DNA of 64,000 bases from Rehmannia glutinosa (GCA_016081115.2 CM071924.1:87558616-87622615); one strand, 5' to 3'. Positions 37,361-49,258 are shown, counted from the stretch's first letter. The notes: generated from the letters alone by a model not told the origin. Program-made: numbers and translations.

Positions 37361-37363
<3 letters not shown>
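34701..37363. mobile_element. (TA)n-seated element E2 with GTATAC words
   Basis: The left end ATAGGGATAGGATCTCATGTGA and the right end, in reverse, ATAGGATCATATGATGGTC are inverted and are each joined directly to a (TA)n tract. The interior is AT-rich and crowded with GTATAC-containing words (TTGGTATACAAATATTGACA, TTGTATACCAAAATAATATT). Open frames such as that at 36916-37200 on the minus strand are low-complexity Phe/Ser runs. Its terminal bases differ from E1/E3, so it is a related but separate family, or only similar by target preference. Confidence 0.55.

Positions 37364-37392
<29 letters not shown>
37363..37392. repeat. (TA)n tract shared by E2 and E3
   Basis: About 15 TA units lie exactly between the right end of E2 and the left end of E3. 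Confidence 0.95.
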
Positions 37393-37395
<3 letters not shown>

Positions 37396-38433
37396 AAACT
37401 TTATGCAATTGGTTCAAATGAGACCAATCCCTTTAATATTAGTCCATAAGAACATTTATGGACCCTTGATTTAAAATTTTGGATGGTGTAGATCATTTTA
37501 GTTAATTTAGGCATATAAGGGTATAATTGTACTTTTATATTTAATTAGTTATGTTAATTGCACGGTTATTAGCTATTTTTAAGGAAACATAATCCTACAA
37601 TTTCAGTTTCCCGATTTTAGGGAGGAAAAATCATCAACTTCAAGTATTTTTTTTCAAAATTTATACTTATTTCCACCATATTGTGAATAAAATGTTTTAT
37701 TGTATACTTAGTGCATGGACTTGTATACTTAGTCATGTTGTATTGTATATTTAATTCAAAAAAAAAAAAACCTGGATTTGTATACTTGGTTCACAAAATC
37801 GTATTCTTAGTTATATAAGTAGTTTAGTAAATTTGTGTACTTAGTTTTGTGAATTTGTATACTTAGTTCAATGGAATTGTATACTTAGTTATATAAGTAA
37901 TTCAGTGTAATTGTATACTTAGTTAAATATTTCTGTATACTTAGTATTATTTTAATGTATAGTTAGTTCAATGTAATTGTATACTTAGTTAAATATTTAT
38001 GTATACTTAGTAAAGTTTTAATGTAAAAATTGGTAGTTTAGTGTAATTGTATACTTAGTTAATTATTTATGTATACTTAATAATATTTTAATGTATAATT
38101 AGTTTAGTGTAATTGTATACTTTTCATTAATTGTTGCACGATTTTGTTGCCATATTTGAATAAATTGCAGGTTTGAATGGGAAGGGAGAAAGAAAAGGTG
38201 AATCGCTTGATTATGGGGATGTGATCAAAAACACAAAATCACGTCCCCTAATTTTTAGGAAACTAAGTTACTATATTTAATTTTTGGATTCCTATTTTAT
38301 CCCTTCAAAAATATACTTACTTATGAAATGTTGTATATATTGTAATATATCTTGGCCATTGATTTACTATTTGGATGATGTAGATTTAGTCTCTTATGGA
38401 CTAACCTAAAGGAGGGTATTCTCACAAGATCCT

Positions 38434-38436
<3 letters not shown>
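37393..38436. mobile_element. (TA)n-seated element E3 with GTATACTTAGT array
   Basis: It lies between two (TA)n tracts. The left part has GGTTCAAATGAGACC, TTAGTCCATAAGAAC and GATGGTGTAGATC; the right part carries the reverse complements (GTAGATTTAGTCTCTTATGG, ACTAACCTAAAGGAGGG). The interior (37690-38125) is an array of about 20 TGTATACTTAGTT-like words, in places alternating with ATTTAATGTA words. It is the reverse-oriented relative of E1, including the conserved hairpin at 38215-38248. No coding capacity. Confidence 0.65.

Positions 38437-38473
<37 letters not shown>
38437..38473. repeat. (TA)n tract at right edge of E3
   Basis: About 18 TA units immediately after the GATCCTCC end of E3. 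Confidence 0.95.
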
Positions 38474-38477
<4 letters not shown>

Positions 38478-41261
38478 TCCCTAAATCACTTTGCTTTATG
38501 TGAAAAGCTCACTAGCTAATGTTTGTTATTTATAGTTCAGTTAAGTTTGAAAGTTTCCAAAAGTAGAAAACTTTAAAGTGGAGGTGTGATTGAGACTGAT
38601 AGTTGGGACTTGCATCCTGCACCTTCCTCTTATACATTATTAAAACGGACTTCGAGTTAAAGGTGGTAAATTATCATTTTTATAAAACTTGTAATTTCAT
38701 AAATTTTACGATATTAGTTATTTCATAAACTTCATGAAATTAATCAATTGCATAATTTCACGATATACATCATTTTCATGAAGTTCACAATATAAGATTG
38801 TTTGATGATTATATGGTGTGTGTTTCCAAGATAATTTCCTTTATTAAAGAAAACATAAAATATATCATTCATGATCATATTCGCTTGTATTTTAACTGTT
38901 GTAACTGCTTGACTCAATCTTTGGGCAAATAAATGTCAATTTGACAAAAATATTGATTGTTTGAGTCTATTGCAGTGTGGGTAGGTTAGACAATGGATCA
39001 AACATGTTGCCTGTGGTCCTTGTTTGACTACCCATGTTCCTAATCCCACTTTCTGGGCCGGAGATGGCGACAAAATTGGGTCGTAGAATGATATATTCAT
39101 GAATATGACAATCTCTAGGCAAAAGCCCAGGCCAAAGAGATGTCGAGCCTATAGGGAGGGATAAGGTGACAAGCTTCGGCGAAATATTGTTGGAAGCAAT
39201 AAGGAGAATGGACAGGGTCAATGTTCGATCAAAGCTGATCCTATATTTCCTATTTCGGTCTGACGGACTAATTGACTAATTGTTTATGTTAAGACAATTT
39301 TATTTTTAAAACGAGGTATTAACTATTTATTTTAAAAAGTGGGATATCTATTGTGTTCTTGAAAAATAAAACTTTTACTGTACTTGACTAATTATTGTGA
39401 AATGTGCCTTGCATCACTGCTAACATTAAAAAATATGTCGTTATTGAGTTGCAGTATGTTCTTGATCATTGTGAAAAATAATCTTATGCGCACCATTGTC
39501 ATGCATAAATGAATATCTCTTGGCACGCTAAGTACATTTTTTCAAGCAAAAAAAAACATGTTCATTTTTAATTAAACAAATATTGCATTCCTATACCCCA
39601 ACCCACTGAGCTCATTTAGCTTACCCCATAGTTTTATAAACTTTTCAAAGACAAAATATTTTGAGATCGACGAGACTGGTATCAGGTTTCCAGATCATGG
39701 TTGACTCAACCTAGCAGTTTCCTTTTGACAGACTTATTTGTTAGTGTTTGAACAATGTAAATATGTTATTTTGTAAATATAGGTTATTTGAAATTCTATT
39801 TTAATTTTATGATTTTGTAGACTTCCTTTGTATTTATGGTTTTTGGTTGCTTGTACTTTGGGTAATAGTTCTTGATGAGCCTAAGTTTGAATATTTGAGT
39901 TGTACCTTATTGCATGTTATTCTATTTTATTGGTTGGAGCATGACGGTAATGGTATCGGAGCTTGGGTGTAAGAAGATATACACTCGAGTTGACCCAGGA
40001 TATGATCCTCGGTTTGTAGTTGGGTTACCACGATTATAAGACCTTAAGAATTGAGTTTGAGTGATGAATTTGAGTTTTATGTTGTGGCAGTCTGAGTAGT
40101 AGGTACTCACAATTTTACTGTTTGATTGGTTAGTACGAGTATTGTTTATTTTTTGGATTATTAAACATGAAAAATGCATCTTCTATACTAAAGGACATCT
40201 GATTTTACATATTTTGTCTTAATATTCTTACTTCTTTTATGGTGTCATGTGACAAGCTTGTAAGATATGCAGACTATAGATACTTTGGAGCCAACTGAAC
40301 TTCATTCAAATTTGTTTTGCAAACTTTCATTTTTGTCTAGAGTCAGTATGTTTTACATGTTCTGTGCCAGGCTTTCATTCGCGACACAACTATTTATAAT
40401 GAAACCCGAACCATCTTCACATTGTAACTTATTTTGTGTCTTTACTGGCTAAGTGGTTCATTTTTTATGTTTTATATGTACCTACATCTTTTGGATCTCC
40501 CTTCTTTATCTAGTGTCACTTTCTTCCTTCTTAATTTTTCTCTATAGATGCACTTTTGCTCTACATCCTTTGTTTCAAATTACTCAATGGGTTTTGTGGC
40601 TATTTTATTAATCTCATCAAGTGGTTCACAATTTAAATTTCTTCTGGGCACCAAAATATTTATCTTAAGAAGAATATCATTTTTATGAATTCTCTCGGGA
40701 GTAACAATGTTTATTGTATCGTTGAGACCTCAATCAACTTATCTTTCTCTGTTGGGAGATATTTTTTAATGGAGCAACATCTTGATCCTCCATCAGAACC
40801 TTTTCATTAAATTCTGTAGATTGACTTTTATTGGTACCGATTTATCATGTAATCAGTTCTACACATTCATGATTGTAGTTTTCTTGAATTTGAGTGAATT
40901 ATAAATTTCACTTCCCCTCATTTTTGGTATCAACAATTGCTTCTAAAATTATCGGTCGTTCGCTCTGCTTGATGTTTGTCTTCTAAATATTAAGTTTTTT
41001 AAGCACATCTGCTCTTGAAGTAGTCCATGTTGATTCTGAGTCGTTTGGTAATCTCTTGAAATCGTCATCCTTGTTCGCGTTAGTTCTCCTTATTGCCAAT
41101 ATTACAACTTAATTGCCAATATTTGTGCCAATTCTATACTATGAAGGTTTTTCTTTTTTTTTTTTGCTTTTTTGCTTTTCAATAATATGATGATGGTTTA
41201 ATCAATTATACGTCTTATAGAAAAAATATTTATTTGAATAAATAAGTATATTATTAGCTAT
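38474..41261. other. Intergenic DNA; possible old LTR-retrotransposon fragment
   Basis: No intact gene is recognised. At 39950-39968 the words GGTAATGGTATCGGAGCTTG resemble a tRNA-Met primer-binding site following an LTR end, so part of an old LTR element may start there, but no second LTR or coding domain can be seen. The 38967-39221 minus-strand frame has no known family likeness. Confidence 0.3.
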
Positions 41262-44215
41262 ACCTCAAGAAGATAAATACTACGGTTAGATCATCTAATG
41301 GGTCTTTTCCATTAGACGGACCCAACCCAACCCTTTTTTTTGTAATTTATGCATCGGTGATATTTTTTAATATTTTGGGGCGGTGTCATAGGATCTCCAG
41401 ACCGGTGACATTTTTGTAATATTAGAGATTGTTAAAAGTATTAGTAGTACATCTAAAAAGTATTAGTAGTACCTATAAAAAGTATTTGTAATCCCCTTGA
41501 AAAATACTTTTAGTAGCCCTAATGAAAAATATTGATTATTTTCCTCAAAAGTATTAATAATCCACCTAAAATGTATTAATTGTCTTCTGAAAATTACATA
41601 TTAGACAACCCTTAAAAGTATTAGTTTTTCTCATAAAAAATATTGGCAATCCCTCGGAAAAATATTTGTGAGGCCCCGAATTTTAACAACGTGAGATACG
41701 GTGTTATGTAGTGATTATTTATTCGGCTATGTATCACAAACCTATTATTAATGAAATGCGACCCAACTTTTACTTATTCTTCCAACGTCAATTACGTCTT
41801 TTCCATTTTCAAGCTTAATGATTGTATATTCTTCCTCAAGTATTAATTCTTGATCGACTATAGACGACTTTAGAAATATTGGACCCTCGATAATTTAGAA
41901 GTATATTTAAATTATTATCCAAATATTCTACCTTATTCTATAATATATCCCCAACCAACCTCCAATTTATTTCTTTTGAAATACACCTTTGATATTTCAC
42001 ATCCTTAATTTAAACTTCTAAATAATTATTTATGAATACTTATCCATTTTATTTTCATCAATTTTATAAAAGAAAAGAAAACAAATATTTTTTTCTCACT
42101 TTTTCCTAATTTTCGACTTTATCTCTTAAAATGGGAAAAATAACTCAATTTTTCTTCTACCACTATTTTTATCATTTTGTATCTCCCAACTAGTTTATTA
42201 TTGGACAAAAAAAAAACAAATAAATAAAATTTTGATAATTTTATTTTTCTTTTATTTATGTCTTGCAAGCCTATAACTCCCACTAACCCCTTAGTCAAAC
42301 AAATAAATTTTAAATTCTCCCCCTAAAACCTAGCTTTTGGCCAATTGTCCCTATCAAAGTAAGCCTAGTTATTATTTTATGTCCCAATTTCCCTAATTAT
42401 TATCTTAACTCATCATTTAACCAAAACAAAACAAAAATCTTCCTCCAACTCTTACACAAAATTGGTCCTTTAAGGAAGAAAAATTCATCTCATCTTCTTA
42501 CAACTCTCAAACTCTTCCAACACAATTTTACTCTAACACTTAAAACACAAGAACACAAAAGTCCTCTTCATTTTACTCTCATAGGATCAAAAATTCCAAC
42601 AACTAAGGTAAGAAAATTACTTCTCTTCCATTTTTATTTTATCTTCTTGAAACTTTCAACATCTACCTCCAATTCCTAACATGATGAATCATTCTTGTGA
42701 GGTACTCCTAGAAGATTATTCTTGAAGAATTAAGAGTCTTAAACTTGACTACAAGCTTGAAGAGGAAATTCAAGACTACACATTTTAAGGTAAGAAATGG
42801 GATTTTTAGTACAATTTCTTCTTCTCTTCTATTTTCCAAAATTTTGATTTGGACTTTTAGGGGCTGACCTTAAGAGTGGGTTTAAGAGTGAACAAGGAGA
42901 CCCATTTTAAGACCTCTACTAGTCTCATTTCATCTACTACACAAGGTAAGTGTAGTTTCACCAATTTTCTTTACCTCATTCTTCTATCCTTAAATTTTAA
43001 CCTCATTTCCTAACTCCTACATTTTTTTGGTATTCCTTGACCTAGGGGGCTGACCTAAGTCACTTCTCCTTCAAGATTGATTATTTCATCTTTCACCAAC
43101 AAGTTCATTTTTCAGGTGGGTGGAAAAATCCTTTCAACTTCTAGGTGTTTTACTTAAAAATGCATGTAGTATTTTGATTTTGTGCACTTGATATATATAT
43201 TATGTATTGCATGCTATTTTCTTGTATCAAGTTGGAAAAATTCTCAAGTGTTGCTCAAAAATGCGATTTATCGAAAAATAGGGCATACATGCACACTTTA
43301 TTGTTATACTTGATGAAATTTTGTATGAGAAGGATATGTACGTGTATGACTCTTGAAATCTATGTTTTGAATGATTTATAACCTAGACAAGTCGGGAATA
43401 ATTGATTAAATTTCAATTTTTGGACTTAAAATGCAAAAATGGAACGTTGGTGGACTTAATTGCAAGAAAATAAAACTTAAGGCACCCCTCTGTAATTTTC
43501 GATTTTTGGGACTGAAATCAGGTTCAAAAATTATGTTTTGACATTTTAATAAAGTTTTAAGAGTTTTTAGATAAATAAAATCAACCCTTAAAAGCCCAAA
43601 GACCAGATTGTAAAATTTTAGAAGTTTAAGGGCTATTTTGCAATGCCAGACCCTAATTTTAAAATTTGAAATTTTAACTCTTAAGGGACTGTAAATAATA
43701 TATTTTAACTGTATTCCGAAAATCCAAGTGTTTAGAGCTTGGAAAGTAATTTTATAAAACTTGAGGGACCAAATTGTAAAAGATTAAAATGGAGGACCAA
43801 AATGAAATTTCCAGGACTTATGCAGTTCATGCACCTGGAAATACTTATTTAACTATAACATAATGATATTTTGGACCCAAGGTTCAAATTTCATAACAAT
43901 CGGACCCCTAAAAGCCTTAAAGGCAATTATTTCGAAATGGGACAAAAATGAGATTTTTAAACGTTAAGGGGCCTATACTTATTTCTTTTTAAAAATATTT
44001 TTGTCTCAATATTCCACTGACCTTAATGACATTTTCCAACTGGAATCACATTAAAAGCCCTTCCGGTTTGTGAGTTCCAATTATATTAAACTTAGGGACC
44101 GAAATGACAATTTTAACAAATTTGGGGCTAATGTGCGAATTTTATAAAAACTCGACCTCAAAACTTTAAAAACCTGAATCTCTGAACAATTTAGAGAATT
44201 TAGGAACTGGCCTCA

Positions 44216-44550
44216 TGTTGGGATTTGGTCCAGCATCCTGCCTGCAATGGGCTTTAAAAGAGGCGCGGCGCGGCCCGCGATTCGAACTCGTGAGCGCCGG
44301 ATTGCATAGTTAAAGGATAGCTTAAAGGATATGATTTGGACTACCTATACCAACGGATGCATCTTCTTTTTTTCCGTGCCCATTACATAGAAACTCCGAG
44401 GTTAGCGTGCTTGGCCTGGGTAGACATGAGATGGGTGACCCCTGGGAAGTTTTCGAGTGCGCATGAGTGAGGACAAAGTGCGCTAGAAAAGACTCGTGTT
44501 GGTTTGTGGGGACGATCGTCGTCAATCCGAATAGCGCTAGAGGTCCAACA
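44216..44550 (+). repeat. Cassandra 5' LTR with 5S rRNA domain
   Basis: The 5S-like part runs about 44340-44460. It starts near GGATGCATC and contains GAAACTCCGAGGTTAGCGTG, CTTGGCCTGGGTAGACATGA and GATGGGTGACCCCTGGGAAG, matching the plant 5S boxes A and C. The upstream segment GAGGCGCGGCGCGGCCCGCG is strikingly GC-rich for this window. Confidence 0.9.
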
Positions 44551-44660
44551 ACGGTATCGAGAGAGGGTCACGAGTTCGAATTCCCTTGGAAGCACGCTTT
44601 TGATGGAGGTTGCCGGGAGCGGTGGAACTGAGATCTTTGGCGCAGCCGAGGAAACGGACC

Positions 44661-44899
44661 GGAATCGAAGGGTAGGTTGCCAGGTGGCCGGAATCGAGGT
44701 AAAACGGATTTGAGTGGTGTAGGTTCTTTGGGTGGACCGAATCGAAGGGTAGGTTGCCGGATGTCCTAATCGGGCGAGGTAAAATAGATCGAATCTGAAG
44801 GTGTAGGTTCTTTGGGTGGACCAGAATCGAAGGGTAAGTTGCCGGGTGGCGGGCTGAGGTAAACAGATCGAATCAAGGTGTAGGTTCTTTGGTTGGCCG
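44661..44899 (+). repeat. Three ~80-bp tandem repeats in Cassandra interior
   Basis: Units begin with GAATCGAAGGGTA(G/A)GTTGC at about 44662, 44739 and 44824 and end with GTGTAGGTTCTTTGG; a partial fourth starts near 44900. Open frames on the minus strand through this block reflect the repeat and are not genes. Confidence 0.85.
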
Positions 44900-45016
44900 G
44901 AATCGAGAGGCTTGCGTGACGCGACGCTTGAATCAGTTGGCGTTAGAAGCGGGAAGTTTGGCGAGCGGTGGTTGCCAAGCACCGGAGCCGAGATCTTGGC
45001 AGGGTCTTTGGGGGAT

Positions 45017-45351
45017 TGTTGGGATTTGGTCCAAGATCCCGCCCGCAATGGGCTTTAAAAGAGGCGCGGCGCGGCCCGCGATTCGAACTCGTGAGCGCTG
45101 GATTGCATAGTTAAAGGATAGCTTAAAGGATATGATTTGGACTACCTATACCAACAGATGCATCTTTTTTTCTGGTGCCCATTACATAGAAACTCTGAGG
45201 TTAATCGTGCTTGGCCTGGAGTAGACATGAGATGGGTGACCCCCTGGGAAGTTTTCCAGGGTGCGCATGAGTGAGGACAAAGTGCGCTAGAAAAGACTCG
45301 TGTTGGTTTGTGGGGACAGTCGTCAATCCGAATAGCGCTAGAGGTCCAACA
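45017..45351 (+). repeat. Cassandra 3' LTR with 5S rRNA domain
   Basis: It is the same length as the 5' LTR and differs by scattered substitutions and single-base indels. Its 5S part (about 45140-45262) keeps GGTTAATCGTGCTTGG and GATGGGTGACCCCCTGGGAA. Confidence 0.9.
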
Positions 45352-46148
45352 CCTCATAATATTTCAAGGTTGGGACATTTATTTATTCAATATTTAACCC
45401 CAAAAGAATTGGTTTTTACAAAACGGGGCTAATTGTAAATTTTCTTTTTACAAGGACCTAACTCGAATTATTTTTTTATTTTTAAGAAACAGCCCTGGAC
45501 CCTCTGACTTTAATTATTGATTAAAATATTTTATTTTCTCAAAAATCCCCTGACTTATCGGATCGTCTTGACCGATTAATACGCGATCGTGGGGCGACTT
45601 CCTCGTCTTGCGATTTCGAATCTATAACGGGACTTATGTTCCACCTAATCTTTCAAGATATCGAAGATTGCTTATCCTCCCGATAATCATCTTCATCTAA
45701 ACAACTCCACCAACGCCATGATTGCCTTGCGCAAATTTTCGAAAACTTTCCTAAAATGCTTCCCTGAATCAATAATACTCGACTGCCTGGTTGACTACCT
45801 GAACGTGTACTTACTTTCATGTCTGAGTCAACTTGGTGTGTCGAGCTCACAGTCGGAATGGATACATCGGGGATGGAACCGCAGGCGGCTCACGCTATTC
45901 CACTCTCGCCCATCGTCCTAATCCCGCAACTGAGGCACGAAGTTTGTCCAAGGGAAGCGGGTCATAGTACTTGAGGTATAATCATGATTATGATAAATCC
46001 GAGCCTTGCTAGCTCCACTGTGGATTTTGTCTTTGCCTATGGAGCGATAAAGTGATAGGTCTTGGACCATCTTGCTCGAGGAGTTACAAGGAAGAACGAA
46101 GGAATCGCTGTCTGATCCACATGATTCTGGAGTTAATCGGACCCGTTT

Positions 46149-46313
46149 GGTTGGCGCTACAAATCCGTACGCAACCACTACTTCTATTGCATTGGTTGGC
46201 GCTACAAATCCGTACGCAACCGCTACTTGTATTGTATAGGTTGGCGCTACAAATCCGGACGCAACCGCTACTTATCTTGCATAGGATTGGCGTTACAAAT
46301 CCGTACGCAATCC
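46149..46313 (+). repeat. Four ~45-bp tandem repeats
   Basis: Units contain GGTTGGCGCTACAAATCCGT and ACGCAACC(A/G)CTACTT. They lie about 0.55 kb before the 3' end of the long LTR at 41667-46871. Confidence 0.9.
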
Positions 46314-46967
46314 TCCTGTCTTGCTTGAATCATCGTGCATGTGTGACCACGAACTATTTCTTAAACTGTATAAATATATTACTTAATATATATTTATCAC
46401 GATGCTTGTGGGCTATGTGTGAAATCATGCATCATACCTCACGCGTTTTCATACAACCATTTTCTCGCATTAACTATATATATCGCCACCACTTGCACAC
46501 AATCACCCCACCCACTGAGATTTCTGTCTCACTCCCTCCTGTTTTCTAGCCTTTAGATGAGGAGTACGTTGAAGACGTCGAACCTACCACAGATTGAATC
46601 CCTACCATTGATGTGGAGAGACATTCCTTTTACTTTTATTGTTGATTGGACTTCTTCATTTTATTTCTGTTTGGACCGTAAGTTAAATTCAGATAATCTA
46701 TTGGGTTGTATTCGGATACCGTCGGACCTTAAGATGTAATTTGTATTTGTGTTTATTTTAATTCCGCTGCATTAGACTCTTTTCACTTCAAGTTTCGTAT
46801 CATGGGTTTAGACTGTTGAATTATTTCTGTTTAAGTGATTGATCGTCGTCGCGTCGCGTTTGGGCGTGACAATATTAGTAATCCCCTTGAACAATTTTTT
46901 TGGGTAATCCTCGTGAAAATATTGATTTTGTCCAACAAAAATATTGATATTCCTCCTTAAAACATAT

Positions 46968-47867
46968 GGGGAGCGCTATTAACACCCCCAGAATCTATCA
47001 ATAAACCCCCATTTTTAATTATAAAAAATATCATCAATGGAAAAGACCATAATGTCCTTAGTACCCAACCAAATCTCTAGATGCACCCATCTAATCTCTA
47101 AATACACCCTTTATTTTTTAAACGTTTTAATCTTCTTTCCCCACCCCAACGATCTTCTTCTCCCCTCATTTCCCTCTTTCTTCTTCCTTTTCTCTCTTTC
47201 TTTATTCCCAAGAGCATGAATGCATGATTGCTTTTATCAGTCAGGTCCCAAAAAATGGATGACGACAACATAAAAACTTCATAAAAGAAAAAAAAAAACT
47301 AAAAATGAATATGCTAAAGTTCATAAACTAAACCTGCAACATAAAATCTTTTCGGAAAATATGTTTCACACCATGAAGAGAGAGGCCACTAACATATCCA
47401 TATTCCTAAATTTCATGACTGAAATATTTGTCCTACACCTCATCATAAAAACAAACATAATATGTATTTATTTAAATACACATAACAAAATCAATAGATT
47501 CGTCTTTTTAATTATAATTATAATTGGAGAATTTCCAATCAGACCCACGTTTTTTATCGGACCCATCATTTCTTCGGTGAAAAGCTTTCCTAATGATTTT
47601 CTCATATTTGGCAGATTTTGTTTACAAAAATTGGTCTGTTCTCAGTTTGGATTTTCTTTTCTTTTTCTTATCTTCGCAGCAACAATGTCGTTTGTCTTGG
47701 GCGTATTCATATTTTGGGAGAAAGAATTAGGTTATAATTGGGAGAATGATAAATTGGGAAGTATTAGGGGGTGTATTAAGTAAATTTGTTATTTTTAAAA
47801 AGAGGTTAGGGGTGAATTAAGAGGGGAGGTGTATTGATAAAATTTTGGGGTATTAATAGCGCCTCCC
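46968..47867. mobile_element. 900-bp Mutator-like miniature element
   Basis: The ends GGGGAGCGCTATTAACACCC and, in reverse, GGGAGGCGCTATTAATACCC are good inverted repeats. Flanks AAAACATAT (46959-46967) and AAAATATAT (47868-47876) form a 9-bp duplication with one mismatch. The body is AT-rich without recognisable coding domains. Confidence 0.75.
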
Positions 47868-49258
47868 AAAATATATTAATAGTTTTATTGAAAAGTATTA
47901 GGTTATTTCCCGATTAAAAGTGTTTTAGTATTTTCCTTAAAAATATTAGTAGTCCTCCTAAAAAGTATTAGTTGTGATGTAATTATTGTGTTGTTAGTGC
48001 TTGTGCGAGACAATGGAGTGATTGACCGCATGCCAGGTATTTGGATCCGTTAGATGGTCTGATAGAAGACTTATCCCTCAAGCATTACTCAAACTTGAGG
48101 TGAATCAAATTTAATTTGAACTACCTAATAAAATAATATATTTTTGAAACTTAATTAAAACATAACATTTGGATCTTGTATGTGATAAACATTTAGATAT
48201 GTTATTTATTTTAAAATAAAAACTATAGTAGATTAAGTCTGTCTTGAATTGACCTAAATGAAAATGTCAAATTGTACTATCATTTCGTATTTATATTTAT
48301 ATAAAAGTTTCAATATCTTAAGTAAATCTTGGTACCCCTAAAAAACAAAGTAGATTTTGATATAAACATATTATTATACTTTATGTGCTAATTGATAATA
48401 TATGATAATTTTGCCACCCAAGTCTTTGGTCAATGTTCACCAATAGCCCACTTGATTTGGTCAATTAACAGTGGTATCATGGAAAGTGAATGTGGGCTTG
48501 GGACGATTTGTTTACCATCCAAACCGAAAAATTTATTGGGAAAATGACACAATTACCCACCATTTCATCCCTAATTCCTGCAAAATACTGAATCTCGCCA
48601 CCCAATCTCATACAATACGCTCCTGCTTCCAACAATCCATAAAATACGATCCAACTTTCTCAATCCAACACAATACTTTCCACCAAAAACAACGTTATTC
48701 CAGATCTCAACACACAACAGTGGGAACCAGTCACAGAGACGAGAAGAGACCTGTTCGAGATAACAATCAAACTGCAAATCAGAAGGAAGAAGAAGAAGAA
48801 CAAACCAGGTAACATCAACACAATCTGCTTATTTTATTCTAAAAAATATTGTTTCGATCACTTTCATCATTTTCCAGATAGAAAATTAAAATTGAATATG
48901 TATCGGATGAAATTGACACTCGCATGAGAATTTTGCATAAGAATTGATCAACTCGAAAGTTTTGAGCTTATAAAATGCTTATTTTGTTCGAAATATAATT
49001 CAATCTTCTATAAAAATTGCCTCTCATGAATATCTATAAACCAATTGTGTGAATCTCAAAAATCTGTATGCAATACATTTGGTAATTATTTCACATATAT
49101 TTTTTGTTGTTTCATAATTGTTTCGATTGAGAATGCTTCACCTAATACAACACATTGATTCTTCCCGTACATGAAACATTGTTTCATATTTGTGTCATTT
49201 ATATTTTTTTTTATATGTTTCACATAAGCGAATTTAATTCATTGAATTCCACAGTTGC

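Larger units (their letters stand above)
44216..45351 (+). mobile_element. Cassandra TRIM retrotransposon (intact ends)
   Basis: Two 335-bp LTRs (44216-44550 and 45017-45351), each starting TGTTGGGATTTGGTCC and ending GAGGTCCAACA, enclose a 466-bp internal segment. The 5-bp duplication CCTCA is perfect (44211-44215 and 45352-45356). A tRNA-Met-like primer site (ACGGTATCGAGAG) follows the first LTR and a G-rich tract (GGTCTTTGGGGGA) precedes the second. Both LTRs carry 5S-rRNA-derived sequence, the hallmark of Cassandra. It encodes no protein and would depend on other retrotransposons for movement (family knowledge). Confidence 0.93.
41667..46871. mobile_element. Long solo LTR, probably Ty3/Gypsy, interrupted by Cassandra
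   Basis: It begins TGTGAGGCCCCGAATTTTAA and ends GTTTGGGCGTGACA, with a perfect 5-bp duplication ATATT on each side (41662-41666 and 46872-46876). Without the Cassandra insertion it is about 4.06 kb and has no gag-pol domain. I infer a solo LTR because there is no internal domain and because another LTR-like unit with the same layout (a tandem repeat block, then a CACTGAG... segment near the 3' end) lies at 57461-60232. A coding-deficient complete element is the alternative. Confidence 0.65.
41270..48075. mobile_element. Miniature element R, split by two nested insertions
   Basis: The flanks share CCTCAAG (41263-41269 and 48076-48082), and the ends are imperfect inverted repeats (left GATAAATACTACGGTTAGAT, right in reverse GATAAGTCTTCTATCAGACC, then CATCTAA). 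The body is an array of AAAAGTATTAGTAGTCC-like words (41440-41660, 46872-46967, 47868-47975). It is interrupted at 41667-46871 (LTR element) and 46968-47867 (miniature element). Removing both leaves about 690 bp, and the joined order matches the uninterrupted second copy at the right edge of the window (63690-64000). Confidence 0.65.

Noticed and set aside
37690..38125. CRISPR-like spaced repeat array
   Set aside because: The repeats are degenerate, spacing is irregular and this is plant nuclear DNA; the array belongs to a transposon.
27267..38436. Helitron origin for E1/E3
   Set aside because: The ends are inverted repeats joined to TA tracts; there is no TC start or CTRR end with an adjacent hairpin, and the hairpins lie 180-190 bp inside.
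38967..39221. Minus-strand frame of 84 codons
   Set aside because: No recognisable domain, no gene structure around it and no relative in the window.
44383..45048. Minus-strand frame of 221 codons
   Set aside because: It runs through the Cassandra LTR, 5S domain and interior tandem repeats and shows no protein family.
46052..46549. Plus-strand frame of 165 codons with repeated LALQIRTQPLL
   Set aside because: It is a translation of the 45-bp tandem repeat in the LTR.
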